In this document: piece by piece, positions 35,105-43,570 of the stretch
Numbering within the stretch: position 1 is the first letter of the stretch
Layout of the letters: the number at the start of each line of letters is the position of its first letter
Assembly (NCBI RefSeq): GCF_030815085.1
Contig: NZ_JAUSWG010000004.1
Reading direction: 5' to 3' (one strand)
From: Paraclostridium ghonii
GTDB lineage: Bacteria; Bacillota; Clostridia; Peptostreptococcales; Peptostreptococcaceae
DNA length: 64,000 bases
Notes under the pieces: generated by a model
Told to the model about the DNA's origin: nothing
The model's database searches: none
Seen by the model: the letters and a program-made list of their open reading frames with translations, nothing else
Made by a program: the position numbers and the translations under genes

Positions 35105-35139
35105 TTTTTATTGCTCCTTATCTTTTGTCTAAATTTATT

Positions 35140-35778
35140 TTAATCTATAAAAGTAACTACTTCTTCTATAGGTTTTCTCTTTGGTCTTGGGTATTTTTTA
35201 TCCATCGGCACTCCTAGAGGAGTAATACATACAAGCTCAAATCCCTCTTTTTCAAAATTAATACATTCTTTGATTTCTTCTCTAGCAAAGTTAGGTCCAG
35301 TCATCCAACAAGTCCCATATCCTAAAGCACTTGCTGATAATAATATATTTTCCATAGCCGCTCCTATATTTTGTATTCCTGGATTTGAAAATAAAGCTTT
35401 TTCCTTTTCATCTTTATTTGCATCTATTAAATCTAATATATCGTACTCTGTATTTGGATATTTACTTCCATAAACCAATATTAATACAGGTGCATTTTTA
35501 AATGCAGTGTAATATGGTATCATTTTTTTGAATGAATCTCTAGCTTTTTCATCACAAATATTTTCTACTAAAGTACTTCCTTTTTCCTCAACACATTTTG
35601 CAATTTCTTTTATTTTATTCTTATCATATAATACTACAAAGTGCCAATTTTGAAGATTTTTGCCAGAAGGAGCATAAGTTCCTGCTTTTATTATTTCAAT
35701 AATATCTTCTTTTGGAACCTTATCTTCCTTATAGCTTCTAATACTAACTCTATCATAAATAAAATCCAACTTTTTCAT
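35140..35778 (-). CDS. Nitroreductase-family FMN enzyme
   Basis: At 212 residues this is a typical oxygen-insensitive nitroreductase. The FMN phosphate-binding block is RVSIRSYKEDKVPKEDI (about 9-25), with APSGKNLQNWHFVV (about 35-48) and the C-terminal ALGYGTCWMTGPN; the end has RPKRKPIEEVV. These enzymes use NAD(P)H to reduce quinones, flavins or nitro compounds; the natural substrate is not predictable. RBS AAAGGGAGAT. Confidence 0.93.
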   Translation of the reverse strand: MKKLDFIYDRVSIRSYKEDKVPKEDIIEIIKAGTYAPSGKNLQNWHFVVLYDKNKIKEIAKCVEEKGSTLVENICDEKARDSFKKMIPYYTAFKNAPVLILVYGSKYPNTEYDILDLIDANKDEKEKALFSNPGIQNIGAAMENILLSASALGYGTCWMTGPNFAREEIKECINFEKEGFELVCITPLGVPMDKKYPRPKRKPIEEVVTFID

Positions 35779-35871
35779 TATAACATCTCCCTTTATTTAT
35801 TTAAATTAGTTTATTTTACTATAATTATAACTTATATATTTTGTATAATTAAGTAATATTAATTTTAGAAA

Positions 35872-35936
35872 TAAAAAAACTACTCAATTTGTTATATTAT
35901 ACGTTTAAAACTAAGATAACAAATTAAGCAGTATTT
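35872..35936 (-). terminator. Terminator of ssb paralogue
   Basis: ACTGCTTAATTTGTTAT/ATAACAAATTGAGTAGT (two mismatches) followed by TTTTTTT on the minus strand. Confidence 0.8.
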
Positions 35937-35939
35937 TAT

Positions 35940-36332
35940 CTAAAATGGTAATGTTGCTTCATCTATATTAGCATGCTCACCTTCAAATATATCCACTCCA
36001 TTTAGTTGCTTTTTAAAATGCTCTAACAAAGTAACATTATAAGTAGTAATTTTAGTAATATATTTTTTATTTTCCTCTTTATCTAAATACTCATCAATTC
36101 TAAGCTCTCCTTTTACAGATACTAAATTCCCTTTTTTGAATGTATTTGCACATATATCAGCAGCTTCCCTCCATGCTTCAATTCTTATAAAATCGGTTCT
36201 TTGACCTTTACTTTCTTTTTTTAATTTTCTATCAACTGCTAATATAAAATTAGCAACAGGTATGTTTTTATCTCCTATATATTTTATTTCTGGATCTTTA
36301 GTTAATCTTCCAACTAGTATAACACTATTCAT
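35940..36332 (-). CDS. ssb: Single-stranded DNA-binding protein (paralogue)
   Basis: The OB fold begins MNSVILVGRLTKDPE and contains FILAVDRK and DFIRIEAWREAADICANTF. At 130 residues it is short for a housekeeping SSB and lacks the long Gly/Pro linker; the C-terminus ends LPF, an abbreviated form of the DDDIPF tip that recruits replication proteins. It is therefore likely a secondary SSB used in recombination or stress, not the rpsF-ssb-rpsR copy. RBS GAGGAGGAAA. Confidence 0.9.
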   Translation of the reverse strand: MNSVILVGRLTKDPEIKYIGDKNIPVANFILAVDRKLKKESKGQRTDFIRIEAWREAADICANTFKKGNLVSVKGELRIDEYLDKEENKKYITKITTYNVTLLEHFKKQLNGVDIFEGEHANIDEATLPF

Positions 36333-36483
36333 TTTATTTTCCTCCTCATTAATTCTAATAGTTTATATTTATAGTTAAATTATAACCAAACATTTGTTCT
36401 TTATACATTTGTTACTATTTATTGTAAACCAACTATATATTGTATGATATAATCTAAACTATAATAATTTGGAAGGTGATTTA

Positions 36484-37077
36484 ATGAGTAATCAAAATAG
36501 TTTTTTATACAAAGTTTTTAATTTTTTTAGAAAATCTAAAAAAGAATTATCAAATGAGGTGAGAGTAGCTCCAACTGAGCTTCCAATAGCTTATATTGAC
36601 GTAGAAAATATAGGTGTTATTGAAGCAGAGCTTTATCCACATGTTGCTCCAAATACCGTAAACAATTTTATTTATTTAGCAAATAGTAAATTTTATGATA
36701 ATTTAACTTTCCATAGAGTAGTAAGGAACTTTGTTATTCAAGGAGGATGCCCTGAAGGCTCAGGCATTGGAGGCCCAGGTTATTCAATAGAAGGTGAGTT
36801 TAATAAAAACAACTTTAGAAATGACATAAAACACACAGAAGGTGTCTTATCTATGGCTAGAAGCCAATCTAAAAACAGTGGAGGTAGCCAGTTTTTTATA
36901 GTTACTAAATCTGCACCCCATCTTAATGGAAAATATGCTGGTTTTGGCAAGGTAGTAAATGGGATTGACTTAGTTCATAAAATAGAAGATTTAGGATCTA
37001 AAGGTAATGTATTTGTTATTAAATCTCTAACTGTTGATACAAAAGGTGAGATTTATAGTGAACCTGTAAAATTGTAA
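36484..37077 (+). CDS. Cyclophilin-type peptidyl-prolyl cis-trans isomerase
   Basis: The 197-residue protein starts at ATG 36484 (GGAAGGTGATTT before it). After a basic 30-40 residue N-terminal extension without a clear signal peptide comes the cyclophilin domain with FHRVVRNFVIQGG, EGVLSMARS and NSGGSQFFI. The catalytic Arg lies in FHRV. It catalyses proline isomerisation, probably in the cytoplasm; the amphipathic N-terminus (FLYKVFNFFRKSKK) could associate with the membrane. Confidence 0.94.
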   Translation: MSNQNSFLYKVFNFFRKSKKELSNEVRVAPTELPIAYIDVENIGVIEAELYPHVAPNTVNNFIYLANSKFYDNLTFHRVVRNFVIQGGCPEGSGIGGPGYSIEGEFNKNNFRNDIKHTEGVLSMARSQSKNSGGSQFFIVTKSAPHLNGKYAGFGKVVNGIDLVHKIEDLGSKGNVFVIKSLTVDTKGEIYSEPVKL

Positions 37078-37087
37078 ATACTAATTT

Positions 37088-37112
37088 AAAAAAGTCGCAA
37101 TCGCGACTTTTA
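37088..37112 (+). terminator. Cyclophilin gene terminator
   Basis: AAAAGTCGC(AATC)GCGACTTTT just after the stop; the T-tail is short. Confidence 0.8.
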
Positions 37113-37128
37113 AATTTATATAATTAAC

Positions 37129-37266
37129 TTATTTTTCTTCTTTTTTAAAATATTCAAACCATATATTAACTATTTCCCAAGTTTTTAAAGATTCTAGTTT
37201 TTTTCTATTTATCGGGTGTCTCCTAATATTTACAGAGTGTAATTCTCTTATTAATTGGCTTTTCAT
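37129..37266 (-). CDS. Small basic protein, 45 residues, unknown
   Basis: The frame starts at ATG 37266 with AAAGGGGG seven nt upstream and reads MKSQLIRELHSVNIRRHPIN followed by RKKLESLKTWEIVNIWFEYF and KKEEK. It is strongly basic and predicted helical, with an aromatic-rich second half. The excellent RBS and absence of any overlapping gene support translation. Function is unknown; a small regulator or membrane-surface peptide is possible. Confidence 0.6.
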   Translation of the reverse strand: MKSQLIRELHSVNIRRHPINRKKLESLKTWEIVNIWFEYFKKEEK

Positions 37267-37366
37267 AAAATTTCCCCCTTTGTTATAATATAAATCTATA
37301 TTAAAATATATTGTTCACTCATGAGAATAATTACTAAAAAATAAAAATAATTAATAAAAAAACTCC

Positions 37367-37400
37367 ACCTTATCATTAATTTTTATTGTAAAGTGGAGTG
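37367..37400 (-). terminator. Terminator of the kinase-linked operon
   Basis: ACTCCACTTT/AAGGTGGAGT hairpin followed by TTTTTTT on the minus strand, 13 bp after the stop. Confidence 0.85.
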
Positions 37401-37412
37401 TAACATTTATAT

Positions 37413-37982
37413 TTATAATCCTTTAACTATCTCAGATATAAATCTATCAAAATTTCTTCTTTGGCTATGCTTATTTCCAGGGTATATTTCACTTGAAGCT
37501 ATTGTACTATTTAAAATTTCTGGAGTTAAATAATACATTTCATAATATGAACCTTTTTCATACAAATATCTTAATATTCTTCCAGTCTCAAGTAAAGCGT
37601 CATAATGTTTGCCATTAGAAAACCCTCTTATTCTAGATTTTGGTACATAATCATCTTGAAAAAATAGAGACTTAGCTAACCAACCTTCTTTTGCAATTCC
37701 TCTTGTTGTAGATGCAGTTAATGCTGAATTAATAAAATCTGTAAATTCTGTAAATGGCCCAGTATGAGTCTTTATTCCTACTATAGGGTACCATAATCCT
37801 TTTAATTTACCATTATTGGTCCCTGATGATCTATAAAAAGGTAATGTAACCCTTTCTATCCCATCACTATATTGTATATCTACATCTATTAATCCAATCA
37901 TCCTAAAAGGTTCAATATTGTAAATATTAGCTCTAAAACTTTTGTTGTGTATTTTTACTACCTCTATTGAACTAATTGACAT
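37413..37982 (-). CDS. Unknown 189-residue protein encoded after a Ser/Thr kinase
   Basis: Start is ATG 37982 with AAGGTGG upstream. I do not recognise the family. The N-terminal half is beta-rich (RMIGLIDVDIQYSDGIERVT, then LPFYRSSGTNNGKLKGLWYP), the middle is helical (FTDFINSALTASTTRGIAKE) and the C-terminus is basic (HSQRRNFDRFISEIVKGL). No signal peptide or membrane helix is seen. It is 15 bp downstream of the kinase gene and ends at a strong terminator, so it is the last gene of the peptide-kinase-unknown unit. Its conserved-looking Ser/Thr-rich segment could be a kinase target (inference). Confidence 0.7.
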   Translation of the reverse strand: MSISSIEVVKIHNKSFRANIYNIEPFRMIGLIDVDIQYSDGIERVTLPFYRSSGTNNGKLKGLWYPIVGIKTHTGPFTEFTDFINSALTASTTRGIAKEGWLAKSLFFQDDYVPKSRIRGFSNGKHYDALLETGRILRYLYEKGSYYEMYYLTPEILNSTIASSEIYPGNKHSQRRNFDRFISEIVKGL

Positions 37983-37997
37983 ATAAACCACCTTAAA

Positions 37998-38717
37998 TTA
38001 ATTAGTGTTCTTAATTTTTAAATTTTCTAAGTCTATTCTTATTTCTTCGACGCTTTTATATGATTCTTCAATCCCCATAAGTTTTTTTAAAAAAGCACAT
38101 TCATCTTTAGTGAGGTTAAGTTCTTCATACCAAGGTTTTTCTATAGAATCTATTGGTTCATAAGTTGTATAATACAAATGAATTAAAAAGTCTCCTAAAA
38201 ACCAGTAATCTATTTCTTTTTTATATTTTTTGTCATTCATATATCTAGCTAATCCAAAATCAATCAGTGCAAGTTCTCCATTTTGCTTTAATATAACATT
38301 TGGAAGTCTAATATCTCTATGAACTATATTGTATTCATGCAGTATTTCAATTATATCTAAAAGTTGTCCTCCCACTTTATAAATATCTTCTTTTGTAAAA
38401 AAGCAATTATCTCTTACTACTATATCTTCAAATACAGGTCCTTGTATATACTCTAATATATACCCTTCTCTATAATCATCCTTAAATCTTCCTATAAACT
38501 TAGGAAAGGCTGGATTATTTATTTTTCGCAATATTTCCTCTTCATAAAAAAGTTTAGACCTGCTTTTTTCAATCATTTCATTTTTAAGTTGTTTAATTAC
38601 ACATTTTTGTGAATTTTCATTTTCACCCAAATAAACAATCCCATATCGCCCTTGCCCTATTAAATTTACAATCGTATATCCATTGATTATCTCATTTTTT
38701 CTATAATACTTATCCAT
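37998..38717 (-). CDS. Soluble Ser/Thr protein kinase (Hanks type)
   Basis: The 239-residue protein is just a kinase domain: glycine loop GQGRYGIVYLG (21-31), catalytic Lys42, helix-C Glu about 60, HRDIRLPN with Asp135 and Asn140, and DFG with Asp153. All catalytic residues are present. It lacks the transmembrane and PASTA domains of PrkC, so it is a dedicated cytoplasmic kinase. The residue after the catalytic Asp is Ile-Arg rather than Leu-Lys (HRDIRLPN), which departs from the HRDLKPxN consensus. It has no clear RBS and lies 21 bp after the Ser/Asn-repeat gene, suggesting translational coupling or low expression. Confidence 0.92.
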   Translation of the reverse strand: MDKYYRKNEIINGYTIVNLIGQGRYGIVYLGENENSQKCVIKQLKNEMIEKSRSKLFYEEEILRKINNPAFPKFIGRFKDDYREGYILEYIQGPVFEDIVVRDNCFFTKEDIYKVGGQLLDIIEILHEYNIVHRDIRLPNVILKQNGELALIDFGLARYMNDKKYKKEIDYWFLGDFLIHLYYTTYEPIDSIEKPWYEELNLTKDECAFLKKLMGIEESYKSVEEIRIDLENLKIKNTN

Positions 38718-38738
38718 ATTATCATATAAAAAATTTAT

Positions 38739-38981
38739 TTATCTTGAGTGGCTATATGATTTACTATATGAGTTGCTATATGAATTACTATTTGAACTAT
38801 ATGAGTTACTGTTTGAGTTACTGTTTGAACTATATGAGTTACTATTTGAATTGCTATATGAACCTGAGTTACTATATGAGCTATATGAGTTACTGTTTGA
38901 ATTACTGTTTGAATTGCTATTTGAGTGTCCTTTTTTGTAGTATCTGCTACCATTATTAGAATTCGATCTTAAAAAGTCCAT
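38739..38981 (-). CDS. Ser/Asn/Tyr-repeat peptide, 80 residues
   Basis: After a short unique start (MDFLRSNSNNGSRYYKKGHS) the protein is an almost pure alternation of Ser with Asn or Tyr, with a single Gly, Lys, His and Arg near the ends. Start ATG has AGAGGTG upstream. The other open frames here are by-products of the 6-nt DNA repeat; this frame alone has the RBS and lies head-to-tail with the kinase gene. Such Ser-rich disorder is a plausible kinase substrate or a coat/matrix-type structural peptide. No known family was recognised. Confidence 0.7.
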   Translation of the reverse strand: MDFLRSNSNNGSRYYKKGHSNSNSNSNSNSNSYSSYSNSGSYSNSNSNSYSSNSNSNSNSYSSNSNSYSNSYSKSYSHSR

Positions 38982-39112
38982 AAATTACACCTCTATTAAT
39001 ATATTTTAATCCAAATTATAAATAATTTAGATAGAATATATTATGATGTAATTCGTTTTTATGTTACATTTTTTCCACTTTGATTTTTGCATTTTAACAT
39101 TTTACAAATAAT

Positions 39113-39141
39113 AAAAAAAGAACCCTTTCATAGGTTCTTTA
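39113..39141 (-). terminator. PTS IIA gene terminator
   Basis: AAAGAACC/GGTTCTTT hairpin followed by TTTTTT on the minus strand. Confidence 0.88.
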
Positions 39142-39150
39142 TTTTGCAGA

Positions 39151-39648
39151 TTATTTAACAATTTCTATTCTGTTAGATTCTCCCGCTTTGACAGTTCCTT
39201 CTACAACTTTTATAGATTCATTAGATTCTAAGTTCGTAAATATAACTGGACTTATTGATGACTTAGCATTAGCTTCTATAAATGGTACGTCCATCTTAAC
39301 TAGTTTATCTCCAGCTTTAACTTCATCTCCTACATTTACAAATACTTCAAAACCTTCTCCTTTTAGATTAACAGTATCTATACCTAAATGTATAAGAACT
39401 TCTTTACCTTCTGTAGATTCTAATATTACAGCATGTTTAGTCTCAAATACTACTCCTACTTTACCATCTACAGGTGATACTATCATTCCATCTGTTGACT
39501 TCATAGCAAATCCATCACCCATCATTTTAGTTGAGAAAACCTCATCTGGTACTTTAGTTATTTCTAATAACTCTCCATTCGTAGGTGATACTATTCCTTT
39601 AATTTCTTCTTGATTTTTTGATTTTTTAAATATGTCAAATAATCCCAT
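39151..39648 (-). CDS. PTS glucose-family EIIA component
   Basis: The 165-residue single-domain protein carries the EIIA-Glc fold: GVVFETKHAVILES with the first active-site His, and EVLIHLGIDTVNLKGEGF with the phosphorylated His. It receives phosphate from HPr and passes it to a sugar IIB domain, and may have regulatory roles. No IIBC gene is adjacent, so it is a stand-alone EIIA that must serve a permease encoded elsewhere. RBS AAGGAGTG. Confidence 0.95.
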   Translation of the reverse strand: MGLFDIFKKSKNQEEIKGIVSPTNGELLEITKVPDEVFSTKMMGDGFAMKSTDGMIVSPVDGKVGVVFETKHAVILESTEGKEVLIHLGIDTVNLKGEGFEVFVNVGDEVKAGDKLVKMDVPFIEANAKSSISPVIFTNLESNESIKVVEGTVKAGESNRIEIVK

Positions 39649-39721
39649 TTTCTACACTCCTTAGTATTAAAATTACGTTTTCACAAATAATAAAATTAAA
39701 TTCAATTTAATTACATACATT

Positions 39722-39750
39722 ATTATATAATTATTTTTTTGTAGAATCAA
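39722..39750 (-). promoter_or_regulatory. Promoter of the PTS IIA gene
   Basis: On the minus strand TTGATT (39750-39745), 17-bp spacer, TATAAT (39727-39722). Confidence 0.7.
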
Positions 39751-39955
39751 GTAATTTTATATATTAGGATAACTTTTTCTCAAGTTATTTTTCACAATAA
39801 AAAAATATATATTCATCTTTACATAAGCAATATATTTAAGCTTTTCCTTTATTTTAATTAGATTTATTATCTTTTTTGCAACTTGTAAGATAAAATCATT
39901 CATTATAATTTTCTTTAAAATAACGTTTTTAATTATATTATAAGTATTTTTCTTA
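39751..39955. other. AT-rich divergent intergenic region
   Basis: Between the two divergent promoters I see only A/T-rich sequence without a gene, riboswitch or clear operator. Confidence 0.5.
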
Positions 39956-39984
39956 TTGATTTATTTTAAATTTCATTATATAAT
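39956..39984 (+). promoter_or_regulatory. Promoter of the second AGCS symporter gene
   Basis: TTGATT (39956-39961), 17-bp spacer, TATAAT (39979-39984), about 80 bp before the start codon. Confidence 0.7.
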
Positions 39985-40066
39985 TTTAAAAAATGCATAA
40001 TTTAATTTTAAAATTTCTTTTTCAAGAATTTAATAAATTATTTTTTACATAATAGGAGGGATTTAT

Positions 40067-41488
40067 TTGAATTTTTTAAACAATATAGTGTTATCATTAA
40101 ATGACTTTTTATGGTCTTATGTTTTAATCGCTTTATTATTAGTATTAGGAGTGTATTTTACTTTTAAAAGTAATTTCGTGCAATTTAAATATTTTAAAGA
40201 AATGATTAGACTTTTAGGTGCATCTACTACTAATAAGAAAGAAGGTCAAGTGTCATCGTTTCAAGCCTTTTGTATAAGTACAGCTTCAAGAGTTGGTACT
40301 GGTAATATAGCTGGTATTGCCATAGCAATTACTTTAGGTGGACCTGGTGCTGTATTTTGGATGTGGCTTGTTGCGTTAATAGGTTCAGCTTCTAGTTTTG
40401 TTGAGTCTACACTTGCTCAAATATATAAAGTAAAAGATGGTTCTGGATTTAGAGGTGGTCCTGCATATTATATTGAAAAAGGACTTAATAATAAGTTTAT
40501 GAGTATTGTTTTTTCTATTCTTATAACAGTAACTTTTGGATTTGTTTTTAATTCGATACAATCAAATACAGTTGCTCAAGCTTTTGAATCTGCTTTTGGT
40601 ATTGACAAAGCAATTATGGGTATAATTCTTGCTATTTTAACAACTGCTGTAATTTTTGGAGGAGTTCATAGAGTAGCAAAAATTTCAGAAGTTATAGTTC
40701 CAATATTTGCTGTTGCATATATACTAGTATCTTTATTTGTTATTTTATTAAATATACAAAAACTACCTGAAATATTTGCACTTATAATGGAAAATGCATT
40801 CGGACTTCAAGCTATAGCAGGTGGTGGTTTAGGTGCTACTATGCTTATGGGTATAAAGAGAGGTTTATTCTCTAACGAGGCTGGTATGGGTAGTGCTCCT
40901 AATGCTGCAGCTACTGCAACTACATCTCATCCAGTTAGTCAAGGTCTTATTCAAGCGCTTGGTGTTTTTACTGATACCTTAGTTATATGTAGCTGTACTG
41001 CGTTTATAATATTAACATGTGGTGATTATGCAACGTCTAATTTATCAGGAATTCAATTAACACAATATGCACTATCTTCACAAATAGGATCTATAGGATA
41101 CTACTTTATAGCGGTTTGTATATTCTTATTTGCATTCAGTTCTATAGTTGGTAATTACTACTACGGTCAATCAAATATAGAATTTATGACTGACAGTAAA
41201 GCTTTGCTAACTGTTTATAGACTAGCTGTTGTAGGTATGGTCATATTTGGTTCTTTAACTGCTGTTGAAATAGTTTGGAATTTAGGAGATTTATTTATGG
41301 CATTAATGGCTATTATTAACCTTTTCTCAATAGCTAAACTTAGTAAGTTTGCATTTTTAGCGCTTAAAGATTATACTAAACAAAAGAAAGCTGGTATAAA
41401 AGAACCTACATTTAAATCTTCATCTATAGATGGATTAGTAGGATGTGAATGTTGGCAAGATGACGATAACGATATTAAAATAGGTTAA
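40067..41488 (+). CDS. Na+:alanine/glycine symporter (AGCS family), second copy
   Basis: The 473-residue protein starts with TTG, supported by AGGAGGGAT four nt upstream. About 10-11 membrane segments are present, with AGCS motifs STASRVGTGNIAGIAIAI, GGPGAVFWMW and NEAGMGSAPNAAATA. It is a paralogue of the riboswitch-controlled symporter at 17954, but here only a plain promoter is seen, so control and perhaps substrate (alanine) differ. A Lys-rich C-terminal tail is cytoplasmic. Confidence 0.95.
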   Translation: MNFLNNIVLSLNDFLWSYVLIALLLVLGVYFTFKSNFVQFKYFKEMIRLLGASTTNKKEGQVSSFQAFCISTASRVGTGNIAGIAIAITLGGPGAVFWMWLVALIGSASSFVESTLAQIYKVKDGSGFRGGPAYYIEKGLNNKFMSIVFSILITVTFGFVFNSIQSNTVAQAFESAFGIDKAIMGIILAILTTAVIFGGVHRVAKISEVIVPIFAVAYILVSLFVILLNIQKLPEIFALIMENAFGLQAIAGGGLGATMLMGIKRGLFSNEAGMGSAPNAAATATTSHPVSQGLIQALGVFTDTLVICSCTAFIILTCGDYATSNLSGIQLTQYALSSQIGSIGYYFIAVCIFLFAFSSIVGNYYYGQSNIEFMTDSKALLTVYRLAVVGMVIFGSLTAVEIVWNLGDLFMALMAIINLFSIAKLSKFAFLALKDYTKQKKAGIKEPTFKSSSIDGLVGCECWQDDDNDIKIG

Positions 41489-41521
41489 GAAAAAGTGGAT
41501 ATCAATGATATCCACTTTTTT
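41489..41521. terminator. Bidirectional terminator
   Basis: AAAAAGTGGATATCA/TGATATCCACTTTTT between convergent symporter and fbp genes. Confidence 0.9.
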
Positions 41522-43499
41522 AAGCTTCTTTTACTATACCTTTTCTATATGCTAAAAGCAATAATTTTAAATCGTTTATACGTTCAACAATCTCTTTTCC
41601 CGCATCTGTATCTCTTATATATTTTCTTTTTTTATTTCTTTCAACGATAGATGTCGTAGATAATATATCGCTCTCTTCTAATATAACTTGTTCTGTATTC
41701 GTAAAATGCTGATGAGATACAAGTTGAAGACTGTATGAGTTATATATTAATGTATATCCTGCTATACCAGTTTTTTGTTGATATGCTTTTGAAAACCCAC
41801 CATCAATAGCTATTAGTTTACCATTAGCCTTTATAGGACTTTCTCCCTTTTTACATTCAACAGGAACATGCCCATTTATAATATGTGAATCTTCACTATC
41901 TAGATTAAATTCTCTAAATATCATATTGCACATGCTTTCAGTATCTCTTAACTTAAAGTATGAATTTTTATTTTCTTTATGTATTTCTTTTTCTTCTATA
42001 AAATATCTTTCAAATGTAGCCATATCATCTTTCCCAAATAACGGAGAAGCTTCCCCTGTCCATAAATACCACATTACATCCATTCCATATTCTTTTTGCT
42101 TGTTTCCTTCTCTATAAAAATATCCTTCTCTAGCTAAAGAATCAAATTTATCCATTAATATTTTCCCACTATACTCTTTCCCGTCTATAGTAAATGTTTT
42201 AAATGTTCCATCTTCATTTAATGGAATGCATCCATGAAATAATAAGTTAGAGTTACATTTTAAATATATACTTCCTTTTGAAAATAGAAAAGAAGTGTGC
42301 TTTTGAAGTTTTTCACTATTTACAAAAGATGACTTTAACTTTTCTATTACAATTTCTTCTTCTTTAGTTAATTTATACGGATTACTTGAATCTATCGTAG
42401 GAAAATTAGTGTCTTTTATTTTATACTCTTTTCCTTTTATATTTATAGTTCCATTTTTATAATCTATTTTATCTAATAAACACCTATGTTGCATTTTAAA
42501 TTCAGGTCTTCTGTTTACAACTTTATTTTCTAATTTAAATTGTATAATAGATATAGCTTTATGCATCTTAGCTATTAATGATATTTCACTTGTATTATAT
42601 TCACCCTCTGATATTTTAGGTAAAAAACATTCACAAGAATCATCCTTATATACATTTAATGCAAATGTAGCTAAAGGTAATATATTTATGCCATATATAT
42701 CCTCAATTATATCTAAGTTAGCATATCTTGCTGAAATTCTAAGCGCATTAGCAATGCAAACTTTTTGTCCCGCTGAGGCTCCCATCCATAATATATCGTG
42801 GTTACCCCACTGTATATCAACACTATGGTAATTCATCAAAGTATCAATTATTGCATCCGGTCTAGGCCCTCTATCATAAATATCACCTATTATATGCAAT
42901 CTATCTACAACTAGTCTTTGTATTAACTTAGATATTGCTATTATAAACTCCTTAGATCTATCTATATCAATTATAGTATTTATAATTTGTTGATAATATT
43001 TTTTCTTATGATCTATATTGCAATCTGTATTTAATAATTCTTCAATTATGTATGCAAAATCTTTTGGAAGGTATTTTCTCACTTTCTCTTTTGTATATTT
43101 AGTTGAGGCATATCTACATAATTCAACAATCCTATGTAGAGTCACTCTATACCAATCATTTATATTTTTTTCTTCTTTCAATACTATTTCTAGTTTTTGC
43201 TCTGGATAATATACCAATGTAGCTAGGGCTTTCTTTTCACTTTCCATAAGAGAATCTCCAAAAAGCTCTTCAATTTTTCTTTTAACTACTCCCGATCCAT
43301 TTCTTAGTACATGTACAAAAGGCTCACTCTCTCCGTGGATATCAGATAAAAAGTGTTCTGTTCCCTTAGGTAAATTTAATATCGATTCTAAATTAATTAT
43401 TTCAGTTGCCGCTTGAGAAATTGTAGGATATTGTTTAGAAAGTAGATTCAAATATCTTATATTATCTCTACATACTTTTTCTGTAATTTCTAAACTCAT
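41520..43499 (-). CDS. fbp: Fructose-1,6-bisphosphatase, class III
   Basis: The 659-residue enzyme hydrolyses fructose-1,6-bisphosphate in gluconeogenesis. Length and motifs are those of the Firmicute-specific class III: GTEHFLSDIHGESEPF near the N-terminus, HIIGDIYDRGPRPD, QWGNHDILWMGA (calcineurin-type metallophosphatase motifs GDxxDRG and GNHD) and INGHVPVECKKGESP. RBS GGGGGG precedes ATG. It is monocistronic. Confidence 0.97.
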   Translation of the reverse strand: MSLEITEKVCRDNIRYLNLLSKQYPTISQAATEIINLESILNLPKGTEHFLSDIHGESEPFVHVLRNGSGVVKRKIEELFGDSLMESEKKALATLVYYPEQKLEIVLKEEKNINDWYRVTLHRIVELCRYASTKYTKEKVRKYLPKDFAYIIEELLNTDCNIDHKKKYYQQIINTIIDIDRSKEFIIAISKLIQRLVVDRLHIIGDIYDRGPRPDAIIDTLMNYHSVDIQWGNHDILWMGASAGQKVCIANALRISARYANLDIIEDIYGINILPLATFALNVYKDDSCECFLPKISEGEYNTSEISLIAKMHKAISIIQFKLENKVVNRRPEFKMQHRCLLDKIDYKNGTINIKGKEYKIKDTNFPTIDSSNPYKLTKEEEIVIEKLKSSFVNSEKLQKHTSFLFSKGSIYLKCNSNLLFHGCIPLNEDGTFKTFTIDGKEYSGKILMDKFDSLAREGYFYREGNKQKEYGMDVMWYLWTGEASPLFGKDDMATFERYFIEEKEIHKENKNSYFKLRDTESMCNMIFREFNLDSEDSHIINGHVPVECKKGESPIKANGKLIAIDGGFSKAYQQKTGIAGYTLIYNSYSLQLVSHQHFTNTEQVILEESDILSTTSIVERNKKRKYIRDTDAGKEIVERINDLKLLLLAYRKGIVKEA

Positions 43500-43570
43500 T
43501 TTTTTCCCCCCTATCTTTTTATATTACATATATAATTATACCATAAGTGCTGTTTAAACATATAACACTA

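Noticed and set aside
38735..38953. Alternative minus-strand frame (Thr/Ile/Val/His-rich) and the plus-strand Tyr/Leu-rich frame over the Ser-repeat gene
   Set aside because: Both are by-products of the 6-nt DNA repeat; neither has an RBS or unique flanking sequence.
39649..40066. Second glycine riboswitch before the other AGCS symporter
   Set aside because: None of the conserved GCCGAAGG or CTCTCAGGC blocks is present; only promoters were found.
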